Source: a virus. Taken from it: a stretch of 26,474 bases of DNA. A program made the translations under genes and the position numbers. Within the stretch, counting starts at the first letter, position 1, and every line of letters begins with the position of its first letter. The stretch is from the IMG/VR virus record IMGVR_UViG_3300001783_000016, positions 1 through 26,474 of that record; one strand, written 5' to 3'. This document shows, piece by piece, positions 20,592-26,299 of this stretch. The notes below the pieces were generated by a model, which did no database searches, had not been told where the DNA came from, and saw only the letters and a program-made list of their open reading frames with translations.

Positions 20592-20882
20592 TCAAAAAGG
20601 TATTTCATCAAAACTATTAACCGGCGGCACTGCTGCGCTGGCTGCTTGAGGGGCTTGAGGGGCTTGGTCATCAATTGGAAAGGTGGAAACTGCAACACTA
20701 TCCCGATCATCCTTATTAGGTACACCAGCAGGGTTAAAAGTGCGGTCAATAATTAAAAACTTTGAGCCGTCATCTTTTTGCAATACCTTGCCGATGGTTT
20801 TCCAGCGCTTTTTACTTTCACCCATTGCATTGGTGTACTCACCGACGATAACGCTTAAATTGTGTGTTGCTTTTGTTGCCAT
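20592..20882 (-). CDS. Small SSB-like protein with DEIPF tip
   Basis: The first 65 residues of this 96-aa protein are strand-rich (NLSVIVGEYTNAMGESKKRW, KFLIIDRTFNPAGVP), consistent with a small OB-like fold. A Pro/Ala-rich linker follows (DDQAPQAPQAASAAVPPVNS), and the end is SFDEIPF, close to the DDDIPF tip by which bacterial SSB recruits repair and replication proteins. That layout (domain, disordered linker, acidic tip) is the reason for the call. The family itself is small and often annotated as hypothetical. It is in the leftward early operon, where lambda carries recombination genes. Confidence 0.6.
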   Translation of the reverse strand: MATKATHNLSVIVGEYTNAMGESKKRWKTIGKVLQKDDGSKFLIIDRTFNPAGVPNKDDRDSVAVSTFPIDDQAPQAPQAASAAVPPVNSFDEIPF

Positions 20883-20948
20883 GTTTATCCTTAGTTGTTT
20901 AATTTAATGCTGCTTTTGCACACGGTTGCAGCGTTGCCGTTTTATAAA

Positions 20949-21046
20949 CCACACCCAAATGAAAGGAAACCCGAGGGGTGTGAAAGGGTGCAATCCCCAA
21001 ATGTTAGGTGGCGATTTTACGTATCGCCGAAAACGTGCTTTTTTTT
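20949..21046 (+). ncRNA. C4-like antisense RNA
   Basis: A compact set of hairpins: CACACCC (20950-20956) with GGGTGTG (20976-20982) enclosing AAAGGAAACCC; GGG(20986-20988)...CCC(20995-20997); and GGCGAT (21010-21015) with ATCGCC (21023-21028). A run of T follows (21039-21046). The order and sequences (GAAAGGAAACCCGAGGGGTG, then GGTGGCGATTTTA) are, from memory, those of C4 antisense RNAs of P1/P7 and many prophages, which block translation of an antirepressor-type gene on the same transcript. Downstream, AAGGAG (21065-21070) and TTG 21077 begin a 32-codon ORF, which may be a remnant of the target. It lies opposite the leftward operon. Confidence 0.6.
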
Positions 21047-21121
21047 ATCAACTTACGAGGTTTTAAGGAGAAACACTTGAGGAGAGAACCCACCCCCGAA
21101 AGACATCGGCAGCAAACCCCG

Positions 21122-21346
21122 TCAATTTGGTTGATCTATTATGTGTTGATTGATATAACCCAGCGTGCCATCTAATGCGTTTGCAGCGTGTTGGTTGTCT
21201 TTAACCTCAATGGCAATGGAACGCGTGCTATTAATGGGGTTTGATTGTTGGGTGGCCATGATGCTATTTAAGTTTAATAAATCCCAAGCCTGCGAAAATT
21301 CTCTTTCAGACATGTCATTAATATTCACAATAATCACCGCACTCAT
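21122..21346 (-). CDS. Unknown 74-aa early protein
   Basis: The product MSAVIIVNINDMSEREFSQA... has a hydrophobic start, then a helical, polar stretch (WDLLNLNSIMATQQSNPINS) and ends GTLGYINQHIIDQPN. I recognise no family. No Shine-Dalgarno is seen before this ATG or the second one (Met12), so the start is uncertain. It is the first gene downstream of the left operator cluster, where it would be the first product of the leftward early operon. Confidence 0.45.
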   Translation of the reverse strand: MSAVIIVNINDMSEREFSQAWDLLNLNSIMATQQSNPINSTRSIAIEVKDNQHAANALDGTLGYINQHIIDQPN

Positions 21347-21440
21347 AATATTGCAAGGAAAAATATCGCAAATATAAACAATTCAATGACAAATAAAATT
21401 TCCCAAAAAGTGTCCGCTGCGTGGTTTGTTTTTTTCATTC

Positions 21441-21491
21441 TTTACCAAGTTAATTTGTATTTGATAAAATATACAGTATAAATTGGTATTT
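21441..21491. promoter_or_regulatory. Left operator cluster (OL-like)
   Basis: TTTACCAAGTTAATTTGTAT (21441-21460) matches 18 of 20 bases of 22424-22443, before the Cro-like gene. TAAATTGGTATTT (21479-21491) is the perfect reverse complement of 22445-22457. On the minus strand the sequence TTTATACTG within it offers a TATACT -10 for the leftward operon. Two matching clusters flanking the repressor genes resemble lambda OL and OR. Confidence 0.65.
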
Positions 21492-21506
21492 AAAAATTAA
21501 ATTAGT

Positions 21507-21541
21507 AAAAAAAAATCCCGCACTAATGCAGGACTTTTTTA
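21507..21541. terminator. Bidirectional rho-independent terminator
   Basis: TCCCGCA (21516-21522) and TGCAGGA (21527-21533) form a 7-bp stem with one mismatch and a CTAA loop. It is preceded by nine A and followed by seven T, so it works in both directions. On the minus strand it ends the repressor/membrane-protein transcript. Confidence 0.85.
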
Positions 21542-21560
21542 TTGAGGTTGGTTTTACTTT

Positions 21561-21923
21561 TTAACGTGCTATATGCTCATCCAACTCAGCCTGCCATATT
21601 TGTTGATCATCACCATGTTGTAAATATGCGTCAAGGTAATTAAATGGTTTTTTAATATCTTCTTGAGGGCGCAGGCTTTGCATCGCCTTTAACAGATGCA
21701 CCATTTCGCGGTCTTTTTCTTTACTATGTGAGTCAGCAATGGTAAAGCCAGCAGTGAACCCGGCAATGGTTGTTAATAGCATTAACGCTATGATCATCAC
21801 AATTTGGATGGTTTGGGTGTTAGGGTGTGGGTTTAATATCTCACTTGCAACCGCTTGTATTTTGTCTTTCATTTGCGGGGGGAGGTGGCTTACCTTTATG
21901 GTGCTAAAAGGGACATTATACAT
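21561..21923 (-). CDS. Membrane protein downstream of the repressor
   Basis: The middle of this 120-aa protein has a strong membrane segment (IQIVMIIALMLLTTIAGFTA, about 39-58). Before it comes a short, mostly polar region, and after it an acidic/basic helical region (SKEKDREMVHLLKAMQSLRP) ending DEHIAR. No family is recognised. ATG 21923 and Met18 (MKDKIQAVASE) both lack a clear binding site. It lies between the repressor gene and a terminator in the same orientation, so it is likely expressed in the lysogen. A lysogen-protecting (superinfection exclusion) role is possible but only inferred. Confidence 0.6.
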   Translation of the reverse strand: MYNVPFSTIKVSHLPPQMKDKIQAVASEILNPHPNTQTIQIVMIIALMLLTTIAGFTAGFTIADSHSKEKDREMVHLLKAMQSLRPQEDIKKPFNYLDAYLQHGDDQQIWQAELDEHIAR

Positions 21924-21943
21924 GCAAAAATAATTGGTGTAAC

Positions 21944-21972
21944 TAATGGTTTACCATATTTTTAAACCATTA
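21944..21972. other. Hairpin at the end of the repressor gene
   Basis: TAATGGTTT (21944-21952) and AAACCATTA (21964-21972) are perfect 9-base inverted repeats with an 11-base loop that overlap the repressor stop codon. No T run follows on either strand, so it is not a normal terminator. It could be an mRNA-processing hairpin or a protein-binding site between the repressor and the membrane-protein gene. Confidence 0.5.
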
Positions 21973-22375
21973 AAGCGAGCAACTCGCTAACCGTATCATG
22001 CGCAACCACCGGCTTAGGTTGTTTAATGCTTTGCGCATAAACAAATGCCGTTAGTTTTGCTGCTTGATGGGTATCTAACGTGCGCCCAATTGCCTTAGCC
22101 TCACTCATCACCGCATCCATGCACGCACTTAGCAATACAGCATCAAGCCCTTTATATGCGGGGGCATCCTCGTTATTACCATTTAAAAGGTAATCAACCG
22201 TGACCCCCAGCAACTCAGCCAATGGCGTTAAATACCGTGGGTTATTTACCCCGCCGGCCTCTAAGTTTTGGATGTTTTGATAAGTAACACCAACCGCCTC
22301 ACCTAACTGCGTTTGTGTCATTTCACGTTGTTTGCGTAATTGCTTAACGCGCACTCCTAGGTTTTTATTACCCAT
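21962..22375 (-). CDS. CI-type phage repressor (XRE family HTH)
   Basis: This 137-aa protein has an N-terminal XRE helix-turn-helix (residues about 8-65): VKQLRKQREMTQTQLGEAVG and TYQNIQNLEAGG, then PLAELLGVTVDYLLNG. The C-terminal part (about 75-137, helical, AVLLSACMDAVMSEAKAIGR) is probably for dimerisation. There is no LexA/S24 self-cleaving domain, so it should not be inactivated by RecA in the lambda way. GAGGAG lies six bases before its start. It faces the Cro-like gene across a shared operator region. Confidence 0.87.
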   Translation of the reverse strand: MGNKNLGVRVKQLRKQREMTQTQLGEAVGVTYQNIQNLEAGGVNNPRYLTPLAELLGVTVDYLLNGNNEDAPAYKGLDAVLLSACMDAVMSEAKAIGRTLDTHQAAKLTAFVYAQSIKQPKPVVAHDTVSELLALMV

Positions 22376-22423
22376 AATATCTCCTCAAGATTTTATTTTG
22401 TATTAATTTAAAAATAGCTTTAA

Positions 22424-22457
22424 TTTACCAATTTAGTTTGTATAAAATACCAATTTA
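22424..22457. promoter_or_regulatory. Right operator cluster (OR-like) and Cro promoter
   Basis: TACCAATTTA occurs at 22426-22435 and 22448-22457, 22 bases (two turns) apart, within TTTACCAATTTAGTTTGTAT. TATAAA (22441-22446) is a -10 for the Cro-like gene, with a weak -35 (TTTAAT, 22419-22424). The transcript would begin at or within a few bases of ATG 22457, so a repressor on the second site would cover the start. Confidence 0.65.
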
Positions 22458-22657
22458 TGGATGAACTAATTAAACACTTTGGAACTCAACAAAAATTAGC
22501 AAATGCGCTTAATAACCGCTTTGGTACGAAAGTCAGCACCGGCCACGTTTATTATTGGTTAAAAAAAGGCATACCAATTAAACGCGCTAAACAAGTTGAA
22601 CTCCTTACCGGCGGCGAATTTACCCGCTTTTATCTTAGGCCGGATTTGTACAATTAA
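22457..22657 (+). CDS. Cro-like regulator (YdaS/Cro-type HTH)
   Basis: In this 66-aa protein, DELIKHFGTQQKLANALNNR and VSTGHVYYWLKKGIPIKRAK form the helix-turn-helix of YdaS/Cro-type regulators, and the C-terminus is GGEFTRFYLRPDLYN. The gene is divergent from the repressor, as cro is from cI. There is no Shine-Dalgarno before ATG 22457 and the promoter -10 lies about 11 bases upstream, so the mRNA appears leaderless. It probably opposes the repressor and starts the lytic programme. Confidence 0.85.
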   Translation: MDELIKHFGTQQKLANALNNRFGTKVSTGHVYYWLKKGIPIKRAKQVELLTGGEFTRFYLRPDLYN

Positions 22658-22707
22658 CTCAAATTATTTGTATTTTAACACAAAACTATTTTGCATAAGG
22701 GGGTTTA

Positions 22708-22887
22708 ATGTTTGCAATTTGTAACAGCCAGTGCCGTTTAGCTAGGCAATGCGGTAGGCATAAAATTAATGCGCGATCATCTCGCGTACAAAACCAACAG
22801 CACCAAAAATTTGAGCCTCAACATGGTGAGGATTGTTACGGCTATCTCGATTTAACTAAACAGCAGATTAACGTGCAGCATGAGTGA
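22708..22887 (+). CDS. 59-aa Cys-rich early protein
   Basis: The ATG at 22708 has a strong AGGGGG site. The product MFAICNSQCRLARQCGRHKI has cysteines at 5, 9 and 15 and one at 43 (HGEDCYGYL), which may form a small metal site. It is short and basic, and resembles zinc-ribbon-like proteins found before replication genes in prophages. It overlaps the initiator gene by eight bases. The function is unknown. Confidence 0.65.
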   Translation: MFAICNSQCRLARQCGRHKINARSSRVQNQQHQKFEPQHGEDCYGYLDLTKQQINVQHE

Positions 22888-23359
22888 AAAAACGCACGCA
22901 TGGTTGCCGCTTGAGGTTATTAAGGACAAGCGTTTAAACAAAAACCACATCAAGGTATTAATCGCCTTGTATGCCCACAAAGGCAAAAGTCATGGCAAGG
23001 TATGGCCGAGCCGTGAAAACCTTAAAGCGTGTTGTGGTTTAAGGTTGACAACTATTAGCACCACCACCACTGAGTTGGTGGGGTTTGGATGGCTGGTTAA
23101 AACCGGTAGGGGTGGGTTTTCCAAGGCCACACGTTATAAGATAACAGTACCTAATTTAAGTACCGTACCTGAAACGTGTACTAAACAGTACCTAAAACAT
23201 GTACTGGATACCGTACCCGAAACAAGTACCCCCATGCCAGTACCTAAAACATGTACTGGCAAAGAAGTAAACAAGAACAAACCAATAGAAGTAAATGAGG
23301 ATGATTTTTTAACGGGCTTAGAGGAGATAGATGTTATGTGGGGTAATTTGAATGGGTAA
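22880..23359 (+). CDS. Replication initiator (lambda O-like), containing the origin
   Basis: The N-terminal 90 residues of this 159-aa protein are a winged helix (HTH_36-type): AWLPLEVIKDKRLNKNHIKV, KVWPSRENLKACCGLRLTTI and WLVKTGRGGFSKATRYKI. A linker follows in which the motif VP(E/K/N)-x-(S/C)T repeats (NLST, ETCT, ETST, KTCT), because five DNA iterons are encoded there. The C-terminus is short and acidic and would contact the helicase loader. The architecture (HTH, iteron-encoding linker, C-terminal contact region) is that of lambda O. It overlaps the Cys-rich gene and the P-like gene at its ends. Confidence 0.82.
   Translation: MSEKTHAWLPLEVIKDKRLNKNHIKVLIALYAHKGKSHGKVWPSRENLKACCGLRLTTISTTTTELVGFGWLVKTGRGGFSKATRYKITVPNLSTVPETCTKQYLKHVLDTVPETSTPMPVPKTCTGKEVNKNKPIEVNEDDFLTGLEEIDVMWGNLNG
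23147..23256 (+). repeat. Phage origin: five 17-bp iterons
   Basis: GTACC(T/C)(A/G)AAAC(A/G)(T/A)GTAC occurs at 23165-23181, 23188-23204, 23213-23229 and 23240-23256; a fifth, diverged copy (GTACCTAATTTAAGTAC) is at 23147-23163. Copies at 23188 and 23240 are identical. Each has GTAC at both ends. They lie inside the initiator gene, as in lambda ori, and are followed by an A/G-rich strand (about 23258-23297) like the easily melted region of lambda. Confidence 0.85.
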
Positions 23360-23906
23360 AGATTATTTAAAAACGGCAACTTTAATAACCAGCTATTTAA
23401 AAGCACGGTTTATTAGTAATAAAGCTGATATGTCAGAACGGGAAAAAAAGGTTTGGGCTGACCAGTTGGCAACCACGGTAGATGCGGATCAATTAACACA
23501 ACAGAATATAAAGGCCGCATGTGATTTGTACGCTGAGATTAATGGTAATGGTTTTCCACCAACGGTTGACCAATTTATGAAGTGTTTACGCAAGGTTAGT
23601 TTTGATAAAAGGCCGGATTTGCCTATAAATAACAAACAGTTAAATTATATGGATGAGTGGATTAACGCTAAAGATGATGCCAAATTAAGGTTTTTTATTG
23701 ACCATAATTACCTAAACACCCCGCCGGTAATCCGCTGGTTGTTTCACGACTACAACACCAAGCACCGTGGTTGGACTAAAAAAGAGTCAATCAAAATGAT
23801 GCGGTTTCATGGCCAGCCATTTAGTGGCGCAGGCCAGGGTGCAATGGTTAATCACCAGCGCGATGTTATGCAATATTTTATTAATAGAAAAGTGAAAGCG
23901 GCATGA
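23352..23906 (+). CDS. Helicase loader (lambda P-like)
   Basis: In this 184-aa protein the region KVWADQLATTVDADQLTQQN through AINGNGFPPTVDQFMKCLRK has the layout of the lambda P N-terminal domain (helical segment, then FPP/FLP-S/T-x-x-QF). The rest is charged and helical, with WLFHDYNTKHRGWTKKES. Lambda P carries host DnaB helicase to the origin-bound initiator. The position directly after the initiator gene with a short overlap supports this. Length is shorter than lambda P (233). The identity is inferred from architecture. Confidence 0.65.
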   Translation: MGKDYLKTATLITSYLKARFISNKADMSEREKKVWADQLATTVDADQLTQQNIKAACDLYAEINGNGFPPTVDQFMKCLRKVSFDKRPDLPINNKQLNYMDEWINAKDDAKLRFFIDHNYLNTPPVIRWLFHDYNTKHRGWTKKESIKMMRFHGQPFSGAGQGAMVNHQRDVMQYFINRKVKAA

Positions 23907-24991
23907 GGGTATTGAGTTTATTTGATGGAATGAGTTGCGGGCAAATTGCGCTCAATAGGTTGGGCATTAATGTTGATGAGTATTTTGCAGCTGAGATTGA
24001 TAAATACGCCATGCAAATCACTAAGAAAAATTACCCAAATACTCAGCATATTGGCAACGTGCTTGATGTTAAAGGTGAAGATTTACCAAAGATTGATTTG
24101 TTGATTGGTGGCTCGCCATGTCAGGGTTTTAGTTTTGCAGGCAAGCAACTCAATTTTGATGATCCGCGCTCTAAGTTGTTTTTTGAATTTGTGCGCTTAC
24201 TTGATGAAACAAAACCAACTTATTTTTTGCTTGAGAACGTGCGTATGAAAAAAGAATATCAAGAGATCATCAGCGAGCATTTAGGGGTTGAGCCGGTAAT
24301 GATTAATTCAACACTTGTATCGGCACAAAATAGAGTGCGACTGTATTGGACAAATATACCTGGACTAGAACAGCCGGAAGATAAGCAGCTAGTGATGAAA
24401 GATATTTTAGAGGATGGTTTTGTTGATAGGGATAAATCACATTGTTTAGATGCTAATTATTTCAAAGGCGGTAATTTAAAGTCTTATTTTGAGAAACACC
24501 GCAGGCAATTGGTTTTTTCTAAAGATGGTTTGTGCCATGTTGGTGATGCTGATTTAAAAGGTAATGATTCAATTAAGTGGGTTTATCATCAAGACGGTAA
24601 ATGCCCAACATTAACAACAATGGGCGGTGGTCATAGAGAGCCAAAGGTTTTGATTGTGCCGGAAGCCACTAAAAAAGGCTATACAGAAATCCAAGACGGT
24701 GATTGTTTCGATGCAACATTTATAACATCAAAGACAAGGCGCGGTCGTAATATGAAAGACAAATCAAATTGCTTGACGGCTGCTAATTACCAGTACATGA
24801 GATATGAACACCCAACCTATCGAAAACTAACACCATTGGAGTGCGAGCGCTTGCAAACCGTACCCGATGGATATACCGAGGGAGTATCAAACACACAGCG
24901 TTACAAAATGCTCGGTAATGGTTGGACGGTTGATGTGATAGCGCATATTTTCAATGGGTTGCAAATACAAACAATAGAGGCGGTGGCATGA
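23903..24991 (+). CDS. C5-cytosine DNA methyltransferase
   Basis: This 362-aa enzyme methylates cytosine at carbon 5. Motif I is LSLFDGMSCGQIALNRLG (4-21). Catalytic motif IV is GGSPCQGFSFAG, with Cys73. Motif VI is ENVRM (111-115), motif VIII QNRVRLYW (142-149) and motif X LGNGWTVDVIAHI. A target-recognition region of about 150 residues lies before TYRKLTPLECERLQTVPDGY (motif IX). All motifs are intact. It overlaps the P-like gene by four bases (ATGA). No restriction partner is nearby, so it is probably a solitary phage enzyme giving protection from host restriction. The target site is unknown. Confidence 0.94.
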   Translation: MRVLSLFDGMSCGQIALNRLGINVDEYFAAEIDKYAMQITKKNYPNTQHIGNVLDVKGEDLPKIDLLIGGSPCQGFSFAGKQLNFDDPRSKLFFEFVRLLDETKPTYFLLENVRMKKEYQEIISEHLGVEPVMINSTLVSAQNRVRLYWTNIPGLEQPEDKQLVMKDILEDGFVDRDKSHCLDANYFKGGNLKSYFEKHRRQLVFSKDGLCHVGDADLKGNDSIKWVYHQDGKCPTLTTMGGGHREPKVLIVPEATKKGYTEIQDGDCFDATFITSKTRRGRNMKDKSNCLTAANYQYMRYEHPTYRKLTPLECERLQTVPDGYTEGVSNTQRYKMLGNGWTVDVIAHIFNGLQIQTIEAVA

Positions 24992-25155
24992 GGTATCACA
25001 GCACAAATGATTGTTTAAAGGTGGCCACTGCTATTAAGGCGCAGGTTGATTATTTGCTGTTTGCTATTGGTCAAGAAGATGATAAGCAGTGCGATCATCA
25101 CCTTGAGCAAATACGTGAGTTGGCTAACAAGATTAAAAGGGAGATGCATGATTAG
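24988..25155 (+). CDS. 55-aa unknown early protein
   Basis: ATG 24988 overlaps the methyltransferase stop (ATGA). The product MRYHSTNDCLKVATAIKAQV... is short and mostly helical, with a Cys/His pair (KQCDHHLEQI). No motif is recognised. The coupled start and tight packing with neighbours support a real gene. Confidence 0.6.
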   Translation: MRYHSTNDCLKVATAIKAQVDYLLFAIGQEDDKQCDHHLEQIRELANKIKREMHD

Positions 25156-25219
25156 TTTATTAGTGGTTGGGGTTGTTTTGTTTTATGGGCTTTTGTTTTA
25201 TATTTGGTTGGGGGATTAA
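25148..25219 (+). CDS. 23-aa hydrophobic membrane peptide
   Basis: The ATG at 25148 is preceded by GGGAG at proper spacing. The peptide MISLLVVGVVLFYGLLFYIW ends LGD; it is one membrane segment and nothing else. It overlaps the previous gene by eight bases. Such micro-membrane proteins occur in phages as regulators or holin accessories; the role here is unknown. Confidence 0.45.
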   Translation: MISLLVVGVVLFYGLLFYIWLGD

Positions 25220-25221
25220 TT

Positions 25222-25509
25222 ATGGAAATGGATTTATTTAGTTTAGGGGCGGGCATTGTTGTTGGTGGTGCGTTGATGTTAGTTTATAAATGCCAATGTG
25301 ATGATGATCGCACGGCCGATAGTGTGCGCGAGGGAACACAAGCCTATGCAGTACGTGAGATTTTACAGCAGGGCAAATACTTAACCAGCAAGCGCGCACG
25401 TGATGAATTAGGTATAAAAAACCTAACATCAGTGGTGGACAAGTTACGCAAAGCCGGTGTCGAGGTTAAGACGATTGAAAATAGCGACGGCAATTACTAC
25501 ACGTTATGA
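25222..25509 (+). CDS. Membrane-anchored winged-helix protein
   Basis: The protein has 95 residues from ATG 25222; the earlier TTG at 25204 lacks a site, while GGGGGA lies before 25222. The N-terminus MDLFSLGAGIVVGGALMLVY is a membrane anchor, followed by KCQCDDD. Residues about 45-95 form a winged-helix of HTH_39 type: AVREILQQGKYLTSKRARDE, then NLTSVVDKLRKAGVEVKTIE and NSDGNYYTL. A membrane-held DNA-binding domain is unusual. It could tether phage DNA to the membrane or sense envelope state. Confidence 0.65.
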   Translation: MEMDLFSLGAGIVVGGALMLVYKCQCDDDRTADSVREGTQAYAVREILQQGKYLTSKRARDELGIKNLTSVVDKLRKAGVEVKTIENSDGNYYTL

Positions 25510-25706
25510 AATTACAACAACGGGTAGAGGTTCGCATAGGTGAGCCGGTAGAGGTGTTTTTACAACGTAAAGCAGAGCAGGGGGCAACCATTAGGGCTGC
25601 TGCTTTGCAGTTAGATGTTAGCTATACAACGTGCCACAAATGGCAACGTCAACACCGCATCAAATTTAACGGGCGCAACCCTTTTAACAATTGGAAATTA
25701 AAATAA
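25506..25706 (+). CDS. 66-aa HTH protein
   Basis: The start shares ATGA with the previous stop. EVFLQRKAEQGATIRAAALQ and LDVSYTTCHKWQRQHRIKFN form a helix-turn-helix with a C-terminal basic tail (NGRNPFNNWKLK). This recalls small regulators of phage late genes or terminase-like small HTH proteins. Function inferred only as DNA binding. Confidence 0.65.
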   Translation: MKLQQRVEVRIGEPVEVFLQRKAEQGATIRAAALQLDVSYTTCHKWQRQHRIKFNGRNPFNNWKLK

Positions 25707-26299
25707 TGTTTAATATTAAAGGCGATTTAAAAAAGATTAAAAAACACTTAAATTGGACACAAAAGAGGTTATTGCCGCAGGCATCAGTCAAGGCTATTAA
25801 CAAGACATTGTTTCAAATCATGGATGCTGAAAAAGTACAGTTACACAAGAAGTTAGACCGGCCTAATAAATTTACACAAAAGGCATTTAGAATTAACATG
25901 GCCAAGCGCCACCCACACACCATTGAGGGTGACATACACATACAGCCTAACCGCTGGAAGTATTTAAAGTGGGTAGTGGATGGCGGTACTAAGACGGGCA
26001 GTTTAGGTGTGCCAATTAAAGGCAATGCCAAGTTAAATGCGTATGGCAACATCCCCGGCCGTGGGAAGGATCGTTACGTTAAAGGCAAGAAACAATTTAG
26101 GGCAACCATTAATGGTATTGATGGCGTGTGGTTAAAGACCGGCGGCAAAAGAAACCCAGGGTTAAAACTAATGGTGGTGTTTAAACGCAGCCTTAACTAT
26201 AAAAAGATATTCCCTTTTTATAAGATCGCAGACAAGTTGGCACGCAATATGTTTGAGCGCAACATGGCCTATGCTTTACGCAAGCTGGCGAGGCACTAA
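25706..26299 (+). CDS. Tail protein, gpZ / prophage tailZ-like
   Basis: The protein has 197 residues from ATG 25706 (TAATG overlap); an in-frame TTG at 25691 is unlikely. The sequence SVKAINKTLFQIMDAEKVQL ... KLDRPNKFTQKAFRI, then WKYLKWVVDGGTKTGSLGVP and a helical basic end FERNMAYALRKLARH, follows the pattern of minor tail protein Z family members (helical start AxNKT, RPTxxTxxAFR, DGGT, C-terminal helix). Lambda gpZ lies between head and tail genes. Here it is far upstream, before the terminases. It would help join tail to head. Confidence 0.6.
   Translation: MFNIKGDLKKIKKHLNWTQKRLLPQASVKAINKTLFQIMDAEKVQLHKKLDRPNKFTQKAFRINMAKRHPHTIEGDIHIQPNRWKYLKWVVDGGTKTGSLGVPIKGNAKLNAYGNIPGRGKDRYVKGKKQFRATINGIDGVWLKTGGKRNPGLKLMVVFKRSLNYKKIFPFYKIADKLARNMFERNMAYALRKLARH

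Noticed and set aside
20895-21080. 61-aa + strand ORF over the C4-like RNA
   Set aside because: It starts inside the opposite gene's leader, has no binding site, and its sequence simply follows the RNA hairpins; conserved RNA structure explains the open frame better.
21944-21972. Hairpin as terminator of the repressor gene
   Set aside because: No T run on either strand after the stem; a proper terminator follows the next gene at 21507-21541.
23147-23256. Repeats as only protein low-complexity in the initiator
   Set aside because: The 17-bp elements are conserved at DNA level, with GTAC at both ends and two identical copies, which protein constraint alone would not need; kept as iterons.
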